Assembly (NCBI GenBank): GCA_023428755.1
Contig: JAEYWX010000023.1
Span: 80,180 to 144,179, forward strand
DNA: 64,000 nucleotides
Direction of reading: 5' to 3'
Origin: Bacteroidota bacterium
GTDB lineage: Bacteria > Bacteroidota > Bacteroidia > Chitinophagales > Chitinophagaceae
Made by a program: the position numbers and the translations under genes
Shown here: in pieces, positions 1-7,263 of the stretch
Layout of the letters: every line of letters begins with the position of its first letter
Numbering within the stretch: the stretch's first letter is position 1
Notes under the pieces: model-generated
Told to the model about the DNA's origin: nothing
The model's database searches: none
The model's input: only the letters and a program-made list of their open reading frames with translations

Positions 1-22
1 AACGATTTTAGGTTGGAGCAAA

Positions 23-415
23 TCAATAACGTCGGCCACCGCTTCCGCCACCACTGTATCCGCCACCGCCGCCATAACCACCGCCGCCGCCGGGACGATA
101 GCCACCGCCACCGCCAGGTCGGCCACCACCATAACCACCGCCGCCTCTGTTACCACCACCGCCACCCGGGCGATCTTCGGCCTGTTTTACAACCAATGGT
201 TTTTTACTGCGTCCGAGTGTAATATCATTGAGCAATTCAATTGCATCTTTTCCATCCTGTTCTTCGGCCATGGTTACAAAACCAAAGCCACGGCTTTTTC
301 CGGTTTCTCTGTCAATTGAAATTTTAGCAGAAACCACTTTGCCAAATTTTTCAAAAATTTCTTCTAATTCGGCATCATCTACATCATAGGGTAGGCCGGC
401 AACAAATAAATTCAT
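23..415 (-). CDS. RRM-domain RNA-binding protein with Gly-rich tail
   Basis: Small single-RRM protein of 130 aa, probably a cytoplasmic RNA-binding or RNA-chaperone protein of the type common in Bacteroidota and cyanobacteria. Residues 1-80 form one RRM: RNP2 is LFVAGLPY (3-10) and RNP1 is KSRGFGFVT (40-48), with the aromatic residues needed for stacking on RNA. Residues 84-130 are a Gly/Arg/Tyr-rich tail (GGGGY and RPGGGG units) ending in GGRRY, as in RNA chaperones. The gene stands alone, with no partner on the same strand nearby. The family assignment is firm; the RNA target is unknown. Confidence 0.93.
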   Translation of the reverse strand: MNLFVAGLPYDVDDAELEEIFEKFGKVVSAKISIDRETGKSRGFGFVTMAEEQDGKDAIELLNDITLGRSKKPLVVKQAEDRPGGGGGNRGGGGYGGGRPGGGGGYRPGGGGGYGGGGGYSGGGSGGRRY

Positions 416-498
416 TACAAATAATTTTTGTAAATCTACTTAACTATTGCTTTCGTTGAGCATATTTGATGGAGATTATCAGGAAAAAGACCGAACTG

Positions 499-1176
499 TC
501 AAAAACCTGTCATGGCAGTATAATCATAAACGTTCAGCCCTGGCTTTTTTTCTTTGGCAGCCCGTACCATAGCGTTTGCAACCGCTTTGCCTTCAATAGC
601 TTTGTATTTTGATGGAATGAGAAATGAAAAAGTGCGGAAAATTACGGTGCCGATCATTTCGCCCAAACGTTTTTCTTTTCGGTCGCCGGTTAATAACGAT
701 GGCCGAAAAATATGCAGACTGTCGAACGGAAATGTTGCGATCACTTCTTCCACTTCACCTTTCAGTCGTGAATAAAAAATGCGTGAATGCACATTGGCGC
801 CCATAGCTGATACTAATAAATATTGTGTGAAACCGGCTTCGCTTCCAAACCGTGCAGCATTTACCGGTATGTCAAAATCAATGGATCGATACAGCATTTT
901 ATCACCTTTTACATTTGCATTGGTGGTGCCGATGCAGGAAAAAATACAATCACCCTTGCCAAGATTTTTTCTATACAATTCGTAATCGGAGAAATCGGTG
1001 ATACATGTTTCCAGTTTCGGATGTTGTACAGCAATGGGACGGCGTACAAGAATCCGTACAGATGAAAAAGCATCGTCCTGTAAAAGCTTTTCTACCAGTG
1101 CCGAACCAATTAATCCGGTGGCTCCTATTACAACGGCAGTTTGTCCGTTCATAATTTGTTTATTTTGCATCTTCAT
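499..1176 (-). CDS. NAD(P)-binding Rossmann-fold protein, HTATIP2-like atypical SDR
   Basis: Predicted NAD(P)-binding oxidoreductase/epimerase-like protein of about 220 aa. The N-terminus has the dinucleotide fingerprint VIGATGLIG (GxxGxxG), followed by a basic VRILVRRP strand typical of NADP-preferring atypical SDRs. No catalytic YxxxK is obvious, as usual for the HTATIP2/NAD(P)H-binding subgroup, so the substrate is unknown. Three in-frame ATGs (ending at 1176, 1170 and 1152) are possible. The first overlaps the ATG of divergent murB inside the palindrome TGCATG, so 1170 or 1152 may be the true start. Family confident, start uncertain. Confidence 0.85.
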   Translation of the reverse strand: MKMQNKQIMNGQTAVVIGATGLIGSALVEKLLQDDAFSSVRILVRRPIAVQHPKLETCITDFSDYELYRKNLGKGDCIFSCIGTTNANVKGDKMLYRSIDFDIPVNAARFGSEAGFTQYLLVSAMGANVHSRIFYSRLKGEVEEVIATFPFDSLHIFRPSLLTGDRKEKRLGEMIGTVIFRTFSFLIPSKYKAIEGKAVANAMVRAAKEKKPGLNVYDYTAMTGF

Positions 1177-2197
1177 GCAAATTCACGAAAATCTTTCACT
1201 CCGGCAATACAATACATTCGGGATCGATGTAAAAGCAAAACTGTTTGCTGATTTTTCATCGGTTGAACAGTTACAGGAAATACTACGCTATGTGCAGCAG
1301 TTAGCGCCACGCAGTGAACGGCTGATTCTTGGTGGCGGAAGTAATTTGCTATTTACAAAAGATGTAAATGCATTGGTGTTGAAGAACGAAATCAATGGTA
1401 TCCGCCTCATAAGCGAAGATGATGCCTTTGTTTATCTCAACGTTGGTGCGGGTGTAAACTGGCACAGCTTTGTACAATACTGTGTGCAGCAGGGTTGGGG
1501 TGGAGTGGAGAATTTGAGTTTGATACCGGGCAATGTAGGTGCCAGCCCTATGCAGAATATTGGTGCGTATGGCGTTGAAATAAAAGATGTGTTTGAAGAA
1601 CTGGAAGCTTATCACCTCAACGATAAAAAAACGATCCGGTTTTCAAATAGGGATTGTGCGTTTGGTTACAGGGAAAGTGTGTTTAAGCGGCAATACAAAA
1701 ATCAGTTTGTGATTTTAAATGTTACGTACAAGCTACGTAAACAGCCGGTGTTCAATACCAGTTATGGAGCCATTCAGCAGGAACTGGACAACATGGGAGT
1801 GAAAGAATTATCGGTTGCCGCCGTTTCACAGGCAGTGATCAATATCCGTTCATCGAAGTTGCCCGATCCGAAACAGGTTGGCAATGCAGGAAGTTTTTTT
1901 AAAAATCCATCGGTGAGTAAAGAGCAGTTCGATCAGTTGAAAAATGAATTTGAATCACTGATTGCATTTGTAAATCCCGATGGTACCATGAAGCTTGCTG
2001 CAGGTTGGCTCATTGAGCAATGCGGTTGGAAAGGCTATCGCAAAGGCGATGCCGGTTGTTATGCAAAGCAGGCATTGGTGTTGGTGAATTATGGAGGAGC
2101 AACCGGTCAGGATATTTTTGATTTGAGTGAAGCGATCTTACAAAGTGTAAAAGCGAAGTTTGGTGTGGAGCTGGAGCGGGAAGTGAATATTGTGTAG
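1175..2197 (+). CDS. murB: UDP-N-acetylmuramate dehydrogenase (MurB)
   Basis: FAD-dependent cytoplasmic enzyme that reduces UDP-GlcNAc-enolpyruvate to UDP-MurNAc with NADPH, the second committed step of peptidoglycan synthesis. The 340 aa length matches type I MurB. The FAD-binding motif LGGGSNLLF, the loop IPGNVGASPMQNIGAYGVE, the catalytic-serine motif GNAGSFFKNP and a C-terminal glutamate (LEREVNI) are all visible. The frame is open upstream from 998, but that extension reads antisense through the divergent gene and resembles no MurB. The start MQIHENLSLRQYNTFGID at 1175 fits the family. Confidence 0.96.
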   Translation: MQIHENLSLRQYNTFGIDVKAKLFADFSSVEQLQEILRYVQQLAPRSERLILGGGSNLLFTKDVNALVLKNEINGIRLISEDDAFVYLNVGAGVNWHSFVQYCVQQGWGGVENLSLIPGNVGASPMQNIGAYGVEIKDVFEELEAYHLNDKKTIRFSNRDCAFGYRESVFKRQYKNQFVILNVTYKLRKQPVFNTSYGAIQQELDNMGVKELSVAAVSQAVINIRSSKLPDPKQVGNAGSFFKNPSVSKEQFDQLKNEFESLIAFVNPDGTMKLAAGWLIEQCGWKGYRKGDAGCYAKQALVLVNYGGATGQDIFDLSEAILQSVKAKFGVELEREVNIV

Positions 2198-2280
2198 AAG
2201 CTTTGAGCGTTTAGCTACGAGCTTCGAGCAAATACAAGAATGTGCAAGCTCGCAGCTCATAGCTCACAACTCGCAGCTTT
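2197..2280. repeat. Degenerate heptameric tandem array (AGCT-type words)
   Basis: Twelve consecutive 7-nt units fill the space between the convergent murB and phosphopantetheinyl transferase genes: GAAGCTT, TGAGCGT, TTAGCTA, CGAGCTT, CGAGCAA and so on to CAGCTCA, TAGCTCA, CAACTCG, CAGCTTT. The units vary but the 7-nt register holds throughout. No reading frame or terminator hairpin explains it. Similar arrays with different words lie at 2917-2944, 4878-4947 and 36967-37140. Confidence 0.7.
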
Positions 2281-2282
2281 CC

Positions 2283-2912
2283 TCAACTCACCACCCAACT
2301 CATCACCAGCTCTTTCATAAACCGATACTGTACCGTTAATGGCAAGGGTTCAAATTTCTGAAAGCTGCAAATAAGTTTTCCTTCTTCATCATTGCCTTCA
2401 ATGTTTTGAATATGCATGTGCTCTCTGAAATCAACGCCACCTTCACCAAACCATTTGAACATTGATTCTTTGGTGCTCCACAAAAGAGTTGCAAGCTGTA
2501 ATAGTTGTGCAGTGCTCATCTGTTCATCCAGAAACATTTTTTCGTGCTGCGTTAAAAACTTGTGGCTGATGCGAAGAATTTTATCGGTGGGTTGCTCAAT
2601 ATCCACGCCTACACGTTGGGTAGAACTTACAATAGCCGCTGCATAATCACCGCAATGCGAAATGGAGAAATGATATTTCTCGCCTGGTAAAAATGGTTTG
2701 CGTGTATCAGCAATTAAAATTTCATGCAGCGGAAAATCGTCAAACAGCGTTGGAAGCAAATAACGGCCGGCGAGGTGTTGCAGACGTTTGTGCGGATGCG
2801 TTACATCCCGTTTTAACGGAACTTTCTCCAGGAAAAAATCTTCGGGTTCGGCAATATGCCAAAGCCCTGCTTTTGTATTGCTGTTGATAGTATGTTGATA
2901 AACGAGTGGCAA
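2283..2912 (-). CDS. 4'-phosphopantetheinyl transferase superfamily protein
   Basis: Transfers 4'-phosphopantetheine from CoA to a serine of acyl- or peptidyl-carrier proteins; 209 aa, the Sfp/AcpT-like size. The two Mg/CoA-binding signatures are present: VGVDIE (second half of the motif SxxxVGVDIE) and WSTKESMFKWFG (W/F-x-x-KE-S-x-x-K). An upstream HFSISHCGDYAAA segment corresponds to the conserved SxSH region. The reading frame begins with TTG at 2912. The product then starts MPLVYQHTIN, typical of Bacteroidota homologues, so a TTG start looks genuine. A heptamer array abuts the 5' end. The carrier-protein partner is not in the window. Confidence 0.88.
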   Translation of the reverse strand: MPLVYQHTINSNTKAGLWHIAEPEDFFLEKVPLKRDVTHPHKRLQHLAGRYLLPTLFDDFPLHEILIADTRKPFLPGEKYHFSISHCGDYAAAIVSSTQRVGVDIEQPTDKILRISHKFLTQHEKMFLDEQMSTAQLLQLATLLWSTKESMFKWFGEGGVDFREHMHIQNIEGNDEEGKLICSFQKFEPLPLTVQYRFMKELVMSWVVS

Positions 2913-2916
2913 ATTC

Positions 2917-2944
2917 AGATTTAAGATTTTAGATTGCAGGTTTC
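2917..2944. repeat. Short heptameric array (AGATTTN)
   Basis: Four 7-nt units, AGATTTA, AGATTTT, AGATTGC and AGGTTTC, lie directly upstream of the TTG start of the phosphopantetheinyl transferase gene. They have the same 7-nt period as the other arrays in the window but a different word. Confidence 0.5.
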
Positions 2945-2987
2945 AGAGTTATACTTTCGCACAAAGCTAAAGAAATCAACCACGCCA

Positions 2988-3009
2988 CGGTTGGTGTCCT
3001 CACCAACCG
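2988..3009. repeat. Palindromic hairpin CGGTTGGTG-TCCT-CACCAACCG
   Basis: A perfect 9-bp inverted repeat with a TCCT loop, 29 bp upstream of dcd. It lacks a T-tract, so it is not an intrinsic terminator in that direction. The form suggests a dispersed REP-like palindrome or an operator; which one cannot be decided from a single copy. Confidence 0.5.
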
Positions 3010-3037
3010 GAAAAATGTTCAGCTAAAAACCGGAAAA

Positions 3038-3574
3038 ATGATTTTAAGTGATAAACGCATATTAGAAGAGATCGAAAAAGGAACCATTAAAGTAGAGCCG
3101 TATGATCGTGAATGTTTGGGCAGCAACAGCTACGATGTGCATTTGGGAAGTACGCTGGCAATTTATAAAGATCATATGATCGATGCCAAAAAGCACAATG
3201 AGATCGAGTACATCGAAATTCCCGACGAAGGGTTTGTATTATATCCGCATATTTTTTATCTCGGTGTTACCCAGGAGTACACCGAAACTCATGCACACGT
3301 TCCGTTCCTGGAAGGTAAATCATCTACCGGCAGGCTGGGGATCGATATTCATGCGACAGCCGGTAAAGGCGATGTGGGTTTTTGCGGTAACTGGACATTG
3401 GAAATATCCGTAAAGCAACCGGTAAAAGTGTACAAAGGAATGCCCATTGGTCAACTCATTTATTTCCCTGTTGATGGTGAAATTGAAGTGAAGTACAACC
3501 AAAAAGCAAATGCGAAATACAGCGACCAGCACAATAAGCCGGTGGAGAGTATGATGTGGAAGAATAAGTTTTAA
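3038..3574 (+). CDS. dcd: dCTP deaminase
   Basis: Cytoplasmic trimeric enzyme that deaminates dCTP to dUTP, supplying dUMP for thymidylate synthesis. 178 aa, as in bacterial Dcd. The family signatures are visible: the N-terminal SDKRILEEIEKG, the substrate-loop motif GKSSTGRLGI and the catalytic region TAGKGDVGFCGNWTLEI, whose glutamate is the general base. The C-terminal YSDQHNKP tail is typical. It stands alone between the divergent phosphopantetheinyl transferase gene and the 3' element at 3577-3766. Confidence 0.95.
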   Translation: MILSDKRILEEIEKGTIKVEPYDRECLGSNSYDVHLGSTLAIYKDHMIDAKKHNEIEYIEIPDEGFVLYPHIFYLGVTQEYTETHAHVPFLEGKSSTGRLGIDIHATAGKGDVGFCGNWTLEISVKQPVKVYKGMPIGQLIYFPVDGEIEVKYNQKANAKYSDQHNKPVESMMWKNKF

Positions 3575-3576
3575 AA

Positions 3577-3766
3577 CGGCCCCCTAAATCCCCCAAAGGG
3601 GGACTTCCCTTGCACAGCCCTTGCTTATTTATGAGTATGAATTGTATTGATCTTTATTGAAAATGTACAGCAGAAAAAAGTTGCTGAAGTGGAAGAATAA
3701 ATAGTTTCATAAAGTGATGAAGCACCGCTCTTTCCCTGCTGGGGAAAGAGATGGAGAAAGGGGCCG
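3577..3766. repeat. Intergenic element with GC-rich inverted ends
   Basis: The 190-bp space between the convergent dcd and DUF3810 genes begins CGGCCCC and ends GGGGCCG, a perfect 7-bp terminal inverted repeat. Inside the left end is a CCCCC-AAAG-GGGGG palindrome; inside the right end is TTTCCC-TGCT-GGGGAAA. Layout and composition resemble the 14335-14502 interval. It contains no ORF. Most likely a dispersed non-coding element of the C-rich/G-rich type frequent in Bacteroidota. Confidence 0.55.
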
Positions 3767-4852
3767 CTATTGGGTTTCATACTTCTTCCTGTACGCAATC
3801 AACCAGCCCGTTACTTCGCCGTAACTATCAATGCCTTTGCGTTGGCGGTTTTGTTTGAGATAGTAATCGTATAATGCATCGGTCCAATCACTCAAAAACG
3901 AACGGTGTGCACTGATAAAAGCAGCATAGGTTTTCATATCCCGTTTTACGCCGGGGTGAATTTGTTTTCCCAGTTCAGTTGCTGCAGTTGAATCTACCCG
4001 CTTAAGATTGTTCCAGGCATACAAAAACATATCAAAGTAGGAAGAGTATTGCAGCAACGTATCGGCCGAATTGGTAGCAGCCATAAAACCTACAAAGTTC
4101 GCTTCGCTTTCACTGGCATACCCAACCTGGTGCGCCATCTCATGACAGGTAACATAGGGTTGCAAAAAATTTGGGATGGCTGTATTTACCTGCCCTTCGC
4201 CGGTAAAAGGATTATAATACCCTTGGAAGCCTACATAGTTTCCAATAATGCCAAACATCGAAGCTTTCATGGATGAATGACGGTAACGGATAAACGGAAA
4301 TGAGGTTTCTATTTTCCGGTAACCTTCCCGAGCCGATTGAAACATACGTTCCCTGCTCATCACCGTATCGTTTTGTTGCAAACAAATTTCTTTGCTGCTG
4401 TTCATTTTCTGCAGCAGGTACTGGTTCAGTTCAATCAGTTGTTGCTTTTCAAACTTACCGTTTTGCAAACCAAGCTGGTGCTCAATTCCATTGCGGTAGT
4501 AATTCAGTCCCCAGAAGAGATAAAAATACACATACACAAACAGCAGAATAATGCCTGCTGTAAACAACGGTGCAAGTTTTTTCTTCCAGCTGTCGGTTTT
4601 ATGAAACAGCCGCACCACAAACTTGCCCAACTGCCACAGTAAGCTGATGGCAACAATGGAATAGAGAATATCACCCAAGCTAAAGGGTATCCAGCCAAAC
4701 ACGATCCGTAAGAAGCCGGCGAGCTTTGGATAAAAAGCAGTTGCATAGTTTTTCTCGATCCAATTGTGATTGCCGGAGATAAAGAAGATAAACAGGGCAA
4801 GGATGGAGAGGGCACTTACAAGTGAAATACGTATGAGTTTACCGTAGGTCAT
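3767..4852 (-). CDS. DUF3810 family membrane metallopeptidase-like protein
   Basis: Membrane protein with about three N-terminal transmembrane helices followed by an extracytoplasmic domain. The latter carries a zincin motif H237-E-M-A-H241 and a downstream ESEANFVGF segment that may supply a third ligand, so a zinc protease-like activity is plausible. Matches the Bacteroidota DUF3810 family, whose substrate is unknown. The frame is open to 4903, but the extra 17 residues are encoded largely by the heptamer array at 4878-4947. MTYGKLIRIS at 4852 immediately precedes the first hydrophobic helix and is preferred. Confidence 0.85.
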   Translation of the reverse strand: MTYGKLIRISLVSALSILALFIFFISGNHNWIEKNYATAFYPKLAGFLRIVFGWIPFSLGDILYSIVAISLLWQLGKFVVRLFHKTDSWKKKLAPLFTAGIILLFVYVYFYLFWGLNYYRNGIEHQLGLQNGKFEKQQLIELNQYLLQKMNSSKEICLQQNDTVMSRERMFQSAREGYRKIETSFPFIRYRHSSMKASMFGIIGNYVGFQGYYNPFTGEGQVNTAIPNFLQPYVTCHEMAHQVGYASESEANFVGFMAATNSADTLLQYSSYFDMFLYAWNNLKRVDSTAATELGKQIHPGVKRDMKTYAAFISAHRSFLSDWTDALYDYYLKQNRQRKGIDSYGEVTGWLIAYRKKYETQ

Positions 4853-4877
4853 CGGGTTCAAAATTAAGGGAGGAACG

Positions 4878-4947
4878 GGCAATGTTGAATAAGCAACAGG
4901 CAATAGTCAATATTGAATAGGCAATTAGCAACAGGCAACGGGCAATA
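4878..4947. repeat. Ten-unit heptameric array (RGCAAYA)
   Basis: Ten contiguous 7-nt units: GGCAATG, TTGAATA, AGCAACA, GGCAATA, GTCAATA, TTGAATA, GGCAATT, AGCAACA, GGCAACG, GGCAATA. Consensus RGCAAYA. This is the cleanest of the arrays in this window. It occupies the 5' side of the DUF3810 gene and spuriously extends that reading frame. Confidence 0.8.
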
Positions 4948-5010
4948 TGGGAGTGATTGGGAATTTGGAATTTGAGTTCTTGCTCATTGCCAATTGCCTA
5001 TTTGTCGTGC

Positions 5011-5180
5011 CTTTTGCCCGGCATAGCCCCGACCGGCGTGGATGCCCCGCAGGCTTTGCTTTGTGTTGAAAATGAGCAGAAGGCGTAGCTTTGCAGGGTG
5101 TTGAACGGGCTTTTGCAGCGGAGCAGGAACAAAGGGCGGGAAACCGCTGCCTGTGCAGGGAACCGAACGATGCTGCTCCT
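5011..5180. ncRNA. Candidate structured RNA / GC-rich palindromic element
   Basis: Hairpins can be traced by eye. GGCAT (5020-5024) pairs with ATGCC (5042-5046). An outer stem GGAGCAG (5120-5126) with CTGCTCC (5173-5179) encloses GCGG-GAAA-CCGC (5136-5147), which has a GNRA tetraloop. A further small hairpin, CTGC-CTGT-GCAG, overlaps it by one base. It is upstream of the promoter at 5202, so it is not simply the leader of yceD. The transcribed strand cannot be assigned. It does not match SRP RNA, tmRNA or RNase P signatures known to me. A mobile palindromic repeat is the main alternative. Confidence 0.3.
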
Positions 5181-5201
5181 AAAAATAAACCCGCTTTTTC
5201 G

Positions 5202-5233
5202 TTTGGCCGATACTTGAATTTCGGCTACCTTTG
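5202..5233 (+). promoter_or_regulatory. Bacteroidota-type promoter of yceD-rpmF-plsX
   Basis: -33 element TTTG (5202-5205) and -7 element TACCTTTG (5226-5233, perfect TAnnTTTG) with 20 bp between, ending 23 bp before the yceD ATG. This matches the primary sigma consensus of Bacteroidota. Confidence 0.75.
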
Positions 5234-5256
5234 CAAACTCTTTAAAATAGGGTGAT

Positions 5257-5799
5257 ATGGGAACTCGCCGGGAATATGAAATAGCTTTTGTGGGATTGAA
5301 GCCCGGGGTACATGAGTTTCAGTATGAAATTGACGACAGGTTCTTTGAAGAATTCGGACAACAGGACTTTCAAAACTGTAAAGCAAACGTAAAGCTGGAG
5401 CTGGAAAAGAATACCGGTTTTATGATGCTTAAGTTTGAGGTAGGCGGCACGGTAGGCCTTACATGCGACCGTTGCGGAAACGACCTTCCTCTAGAACTGT
5501 GGGACGAATTTGAGATGCTGGTGAAAATGACGGATGAGCCGGAGAAAATGAATGAAGAAGAAGAGAGCCCGGATGTGTATTACATTTCCCGTACCGAAAG
5601 TCATTTACACGTGAAGAACTGGATCTATGAGTTCATCATACTCAGCATCCCCATGCAGAAAATGTGCAGGGAAAGTGAAATGGGTGGTCCGCATTGCAAC
5701 AAAGAAGTGCTGGCACGCCTTGCTCAACTGAACCCGCAACCAAACGATAGTAACAACACATCCATCTGGAAAGGATTGGATAAATTCAAAAACGAGTAA
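5257..5799 (+). CDS. YceD/DUF177 family protein
   Basis: 180 aa DUF177 (YceD) protein, almost always encoded directly upstream of ribosomal protein L32. The family is linked to large-subunit/23S rRNA biogenesis. A CDRCG pair of cysteines is followed by two more (KMCRES, GPHCNKE) and could bind zinc. An acidic PEKMNEEEESPD segment lies in the middle. It starts 23 bp after a canonical -7 box and is followed 11 bp later by rpmF, so the two are co-transcribed. Genomic context supports the family call strongly; the molecular role is inferred. Confidence 0.88.
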   Translation: MGTRREYEIAFVGLKPGVHEFQYEIDDRFFEEFGQQDFQNCKANVKLELEKNTGFMMLKFEVGGTVGLTCDRCGNDLPLELWDEFEMLVKMTDEPEKMNEEEESPDVYYISRTESHLHVKNWIYEFIILSIPMQKMCRESEMGGPHCNKEVLARLAQLNPQPNDSNNTSIWKGLDKFKNE

Positions 5800-5810
5800 A
5801 ATTTAAAGAT

Positions 5811-6005
5811 ATGCCAAATCCAAAGCGCAGACATTCGCAGCAACGCAGTGCAAAGCGTCGTACTCACTACACCGCTGTAACAGTTTCTTTAACAAAAGAT
5901 AGCACTACAGGCGAAACACATCCACGTCACCGTGCGCATGTGAGTGAAGGTAAATTGTACTACAAAGGAAAATTAGTAGCTGAAAAAGCTCCTGCTAAAG
6001 CGTAA
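5811..6005 (+). CDS. rpmF: 50S ribosomal protein L32
   Basis: 64 aa basic protein of the large ribosomal subunit. It begins MPNPKRRHSQQRSAKRRTHY, the diagnostic L32 N-terminus, and contains HPRHRAHVSEGKLYYKGK. It lacks the zinc-binding cysteines found in some L32 paralogues. Second gene of yceD-rpmF-plsX; plsX follows 23 bp downstream. Confidence 0.97.
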   Translation: MPNPKRRHSQQRSAKRRTHYTAVTVSLTKDSTTGETHPRHRAHVSEGKLYYKGKLVAEKAPAKA

Positions 6006-6028
6006 GCTTTTATAACTAACTTACCTGC

Positions 6029-6985
6029 ATGGTCATAGGTATTGACATGATGGGTGGCGACTACGCCCCTCAGCAAGCGCTGTTGGGCGTAGACTTGTTT
6101 TTAGCCGATGCTGTTCCCGGAATTGATCTTGTATTGATCGGCAATGAACAGGTGTTGCGTGAACATTTCCACTCTCTTCCTGCTTCTGTTTCGTTTGTGC
6201 ATGCACCCGAGGTGATCGATATGCACGAGCCACCTACACGTGCCCTGCGTGATAAGCCGGGCTCTTCCATGAACATGGGTTTTGATCTGCTGGCCAAAGG
6301 AGCCGTGGATGCATTTGTGAGTGCCGGTAATACCGGTGCCATGATGGTGGGGGTGTTTTATACCATCAAAGCCATTGAAGGTGTACTTCGCCCAACTATT
6401 TCAACGGTGATTCCAAAAGTACAAGGTGGATATGGTTTGATACTGGATGTGGGCCTGCAGGCCGATTGCAAACCGGAGAACTTATTGCAGAATGCAATTC
6501 TCGGCAGCATCTACGCACATAATATACTGGAGATTGAAAATCCATCGGTTGGACTTATTAATATTGGTGAGGAAGAAGGTAAGGGCAACCTGCTGGCACA
6601 GGCGGCTTACCGCTTGCTGAAAGAAAACAAGCTGATCAATTTTATTGGTAACATTGAAGGCCGTGAAATACTTACCGGCAAAGCAGATGTGATGGTGTGC
6701 GATGGTTTTACAGGTAATGTAATTCTGAAACTTGGCGAATCGATTTTTGATATTTCAAAGTCGAGAAACCTGGATGAAGACGATTATTTCAAACGGTTCA
6801 ATTTTGAAACCTACGGAGGTACGCCCATTTTAGGTGTCGATAAACCCGTAATTGTTGGGCATGGTATTTCCACACCCAAGGCGTATCGTAATATGATTCA
6901 TCTTGCAACAAAAATGATCGAGACCAAACTGCTGGAGAAGATGAAAGAGAAATTTGTGAGCGATGAAAATGATGAACAGAGCTAA
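6029..6985 (+). CDS. plsX: Phosphate acyltransferase PlsX
   Basis: Converts acyl-ACP to acyl-phosphate for phospholipid synthesis (PlsX/PlsY route), peripheral at the inner face of the membrane. 318 aa, normal length. Family motifs visible: the N-terminal IGIDMMGGDYAP, SAGNTGAMM, GLINIGEEEGKGN, DVMVCDGFTGNVILK and GVDKPVIVGHG. Third gene of the yceD-rpmF operon, the usual arrangement. fabH, which often follows plsX, is absent here; a terminator and a tRNA gene come next. Confidence 0.96.
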   Translation: MVIGIDMMGGDYAPQQALLGVDLFLADAVPGIDLVLIGNEQVLREHFHSLPASVSFVHAPEVIDMHEPPTRALRDKPGSSMNMGFDLLAKGAVDAFVSAGNTGAMMVGVFYTIKAIEGVLRPTISTVIPKVQGGYGLILDVGLQADCKPENLLQNAILGSIYAHNILEIENPSVGLINIGEEEGKGNLLAQAAYRLLKENKLINFIGNIEGREILTGKADVMVCDGFTGNVILKLGESIFDISKSRNLDEDDYFKRFNFETYGGTPILGVDKPVIVGHGISTPKAYRNMIHLATKMIETKLLEKMKEKFVSDENDEQS

Positions 6986-7006
6986 ACGATAGATTGTATC
7001 AACAGA

Positions 7007-7035
7007 AAAGCCTCCGAAAGGAGGCTTTAGTTTTT
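7007..7035 (+). terminator. Rho-independent terminator after plsX
   Basis: Perfect 9-bp stem AAAGCCTCC/GGAGGCTTT with GAAA loop followed by AGTTTTT. It ends the yceD-rpmF-plsX transcript just before the convergent tRNA gene. Confidence 0.85.
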
Positions 7036-7038
7036 CTG

Positions 7039-7111
7039 TGATCCCGCTGGGACTCGAACCCAGGACCCCAACATTAAAAGTGTCGTGCTCTACCAACTGA
7101 GCTACGGAATC
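7039..7111 (-). tRNA. tRNA-Lys (anticodon TTT)
   Basis: 73-nt cloverleaf on the minus strand: acceptor GATTCCG/CGGGATC with discriminator A, D-arm GCTCAGTTGGTAGAGC, anticodon stem CGACA/TGTTG with loop CTTTTAA (anticodon TTT), and T-arm CTGGGTTCGAGTCCCAG. The 3' CCA is not encoded. Convergent with plsX. Confidence 0.95.
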
Positions 7112-7237
7112 GTTCCAAAAATTTATTTGTTTTTTGGGAGTGCAAAAATAGGGTAATTACATTTCGCTCCCAACTTTTATCAAAAAATGTTTTCTTTTTT
7201 ATAAAAAGGATTTCAGGCGCATTGAATATGGCTGCCG

Positions 7238-7245
7238 TATTTTTG
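7238..7245 (+). promoter_or_regulatory. -7 promoter box of the SDR gene
   Basis: TATTTTTG is a perfect TAnnTTTG -7 element 18 bp before the SDR start. The -33 element is not clear. Confidence 0.4.
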
Positions 7246-7263
7246 TTTTCTAATTAAACAGGA

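Larger units (their letters stand above)
4853..5256. other. Long intergenic region: heptamer array plus GC-rich foldable element
   Basis: A gap of about 400 bp between two divergent genes. 4878-4947 is a 7-nt-period array. 5011-5180 is GC-rich, unlike the rest of the window, and can fold into several hairpins. 5202-5233 is a canonical Bacteroidota promoter for the yceD-rpmF-plsX operon. No protein-coding signature was seen on either strand. Confidence 0.7.

Noticed and set aside
40..175. GC-rich near-repetitive CCGCCACC sequence resembling a repeat array
   Set aside because: It is the Gly-rich tail of the RRM protein read on the other strand; units are not constant and no spacers exist.
998..1174. 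Upstream extension of the murB frame
   Set aside because: It lies antisense inside the neighbouring oxidoreductase gene, and the family starts at MQIHENLS.
5120..5180. SRP RNA, tmRNA or RNase P candidate
   Set aside because: The SRP GGAA-loop/AGCAG pattern, tmRNA ends and RNase P signatures are absent.
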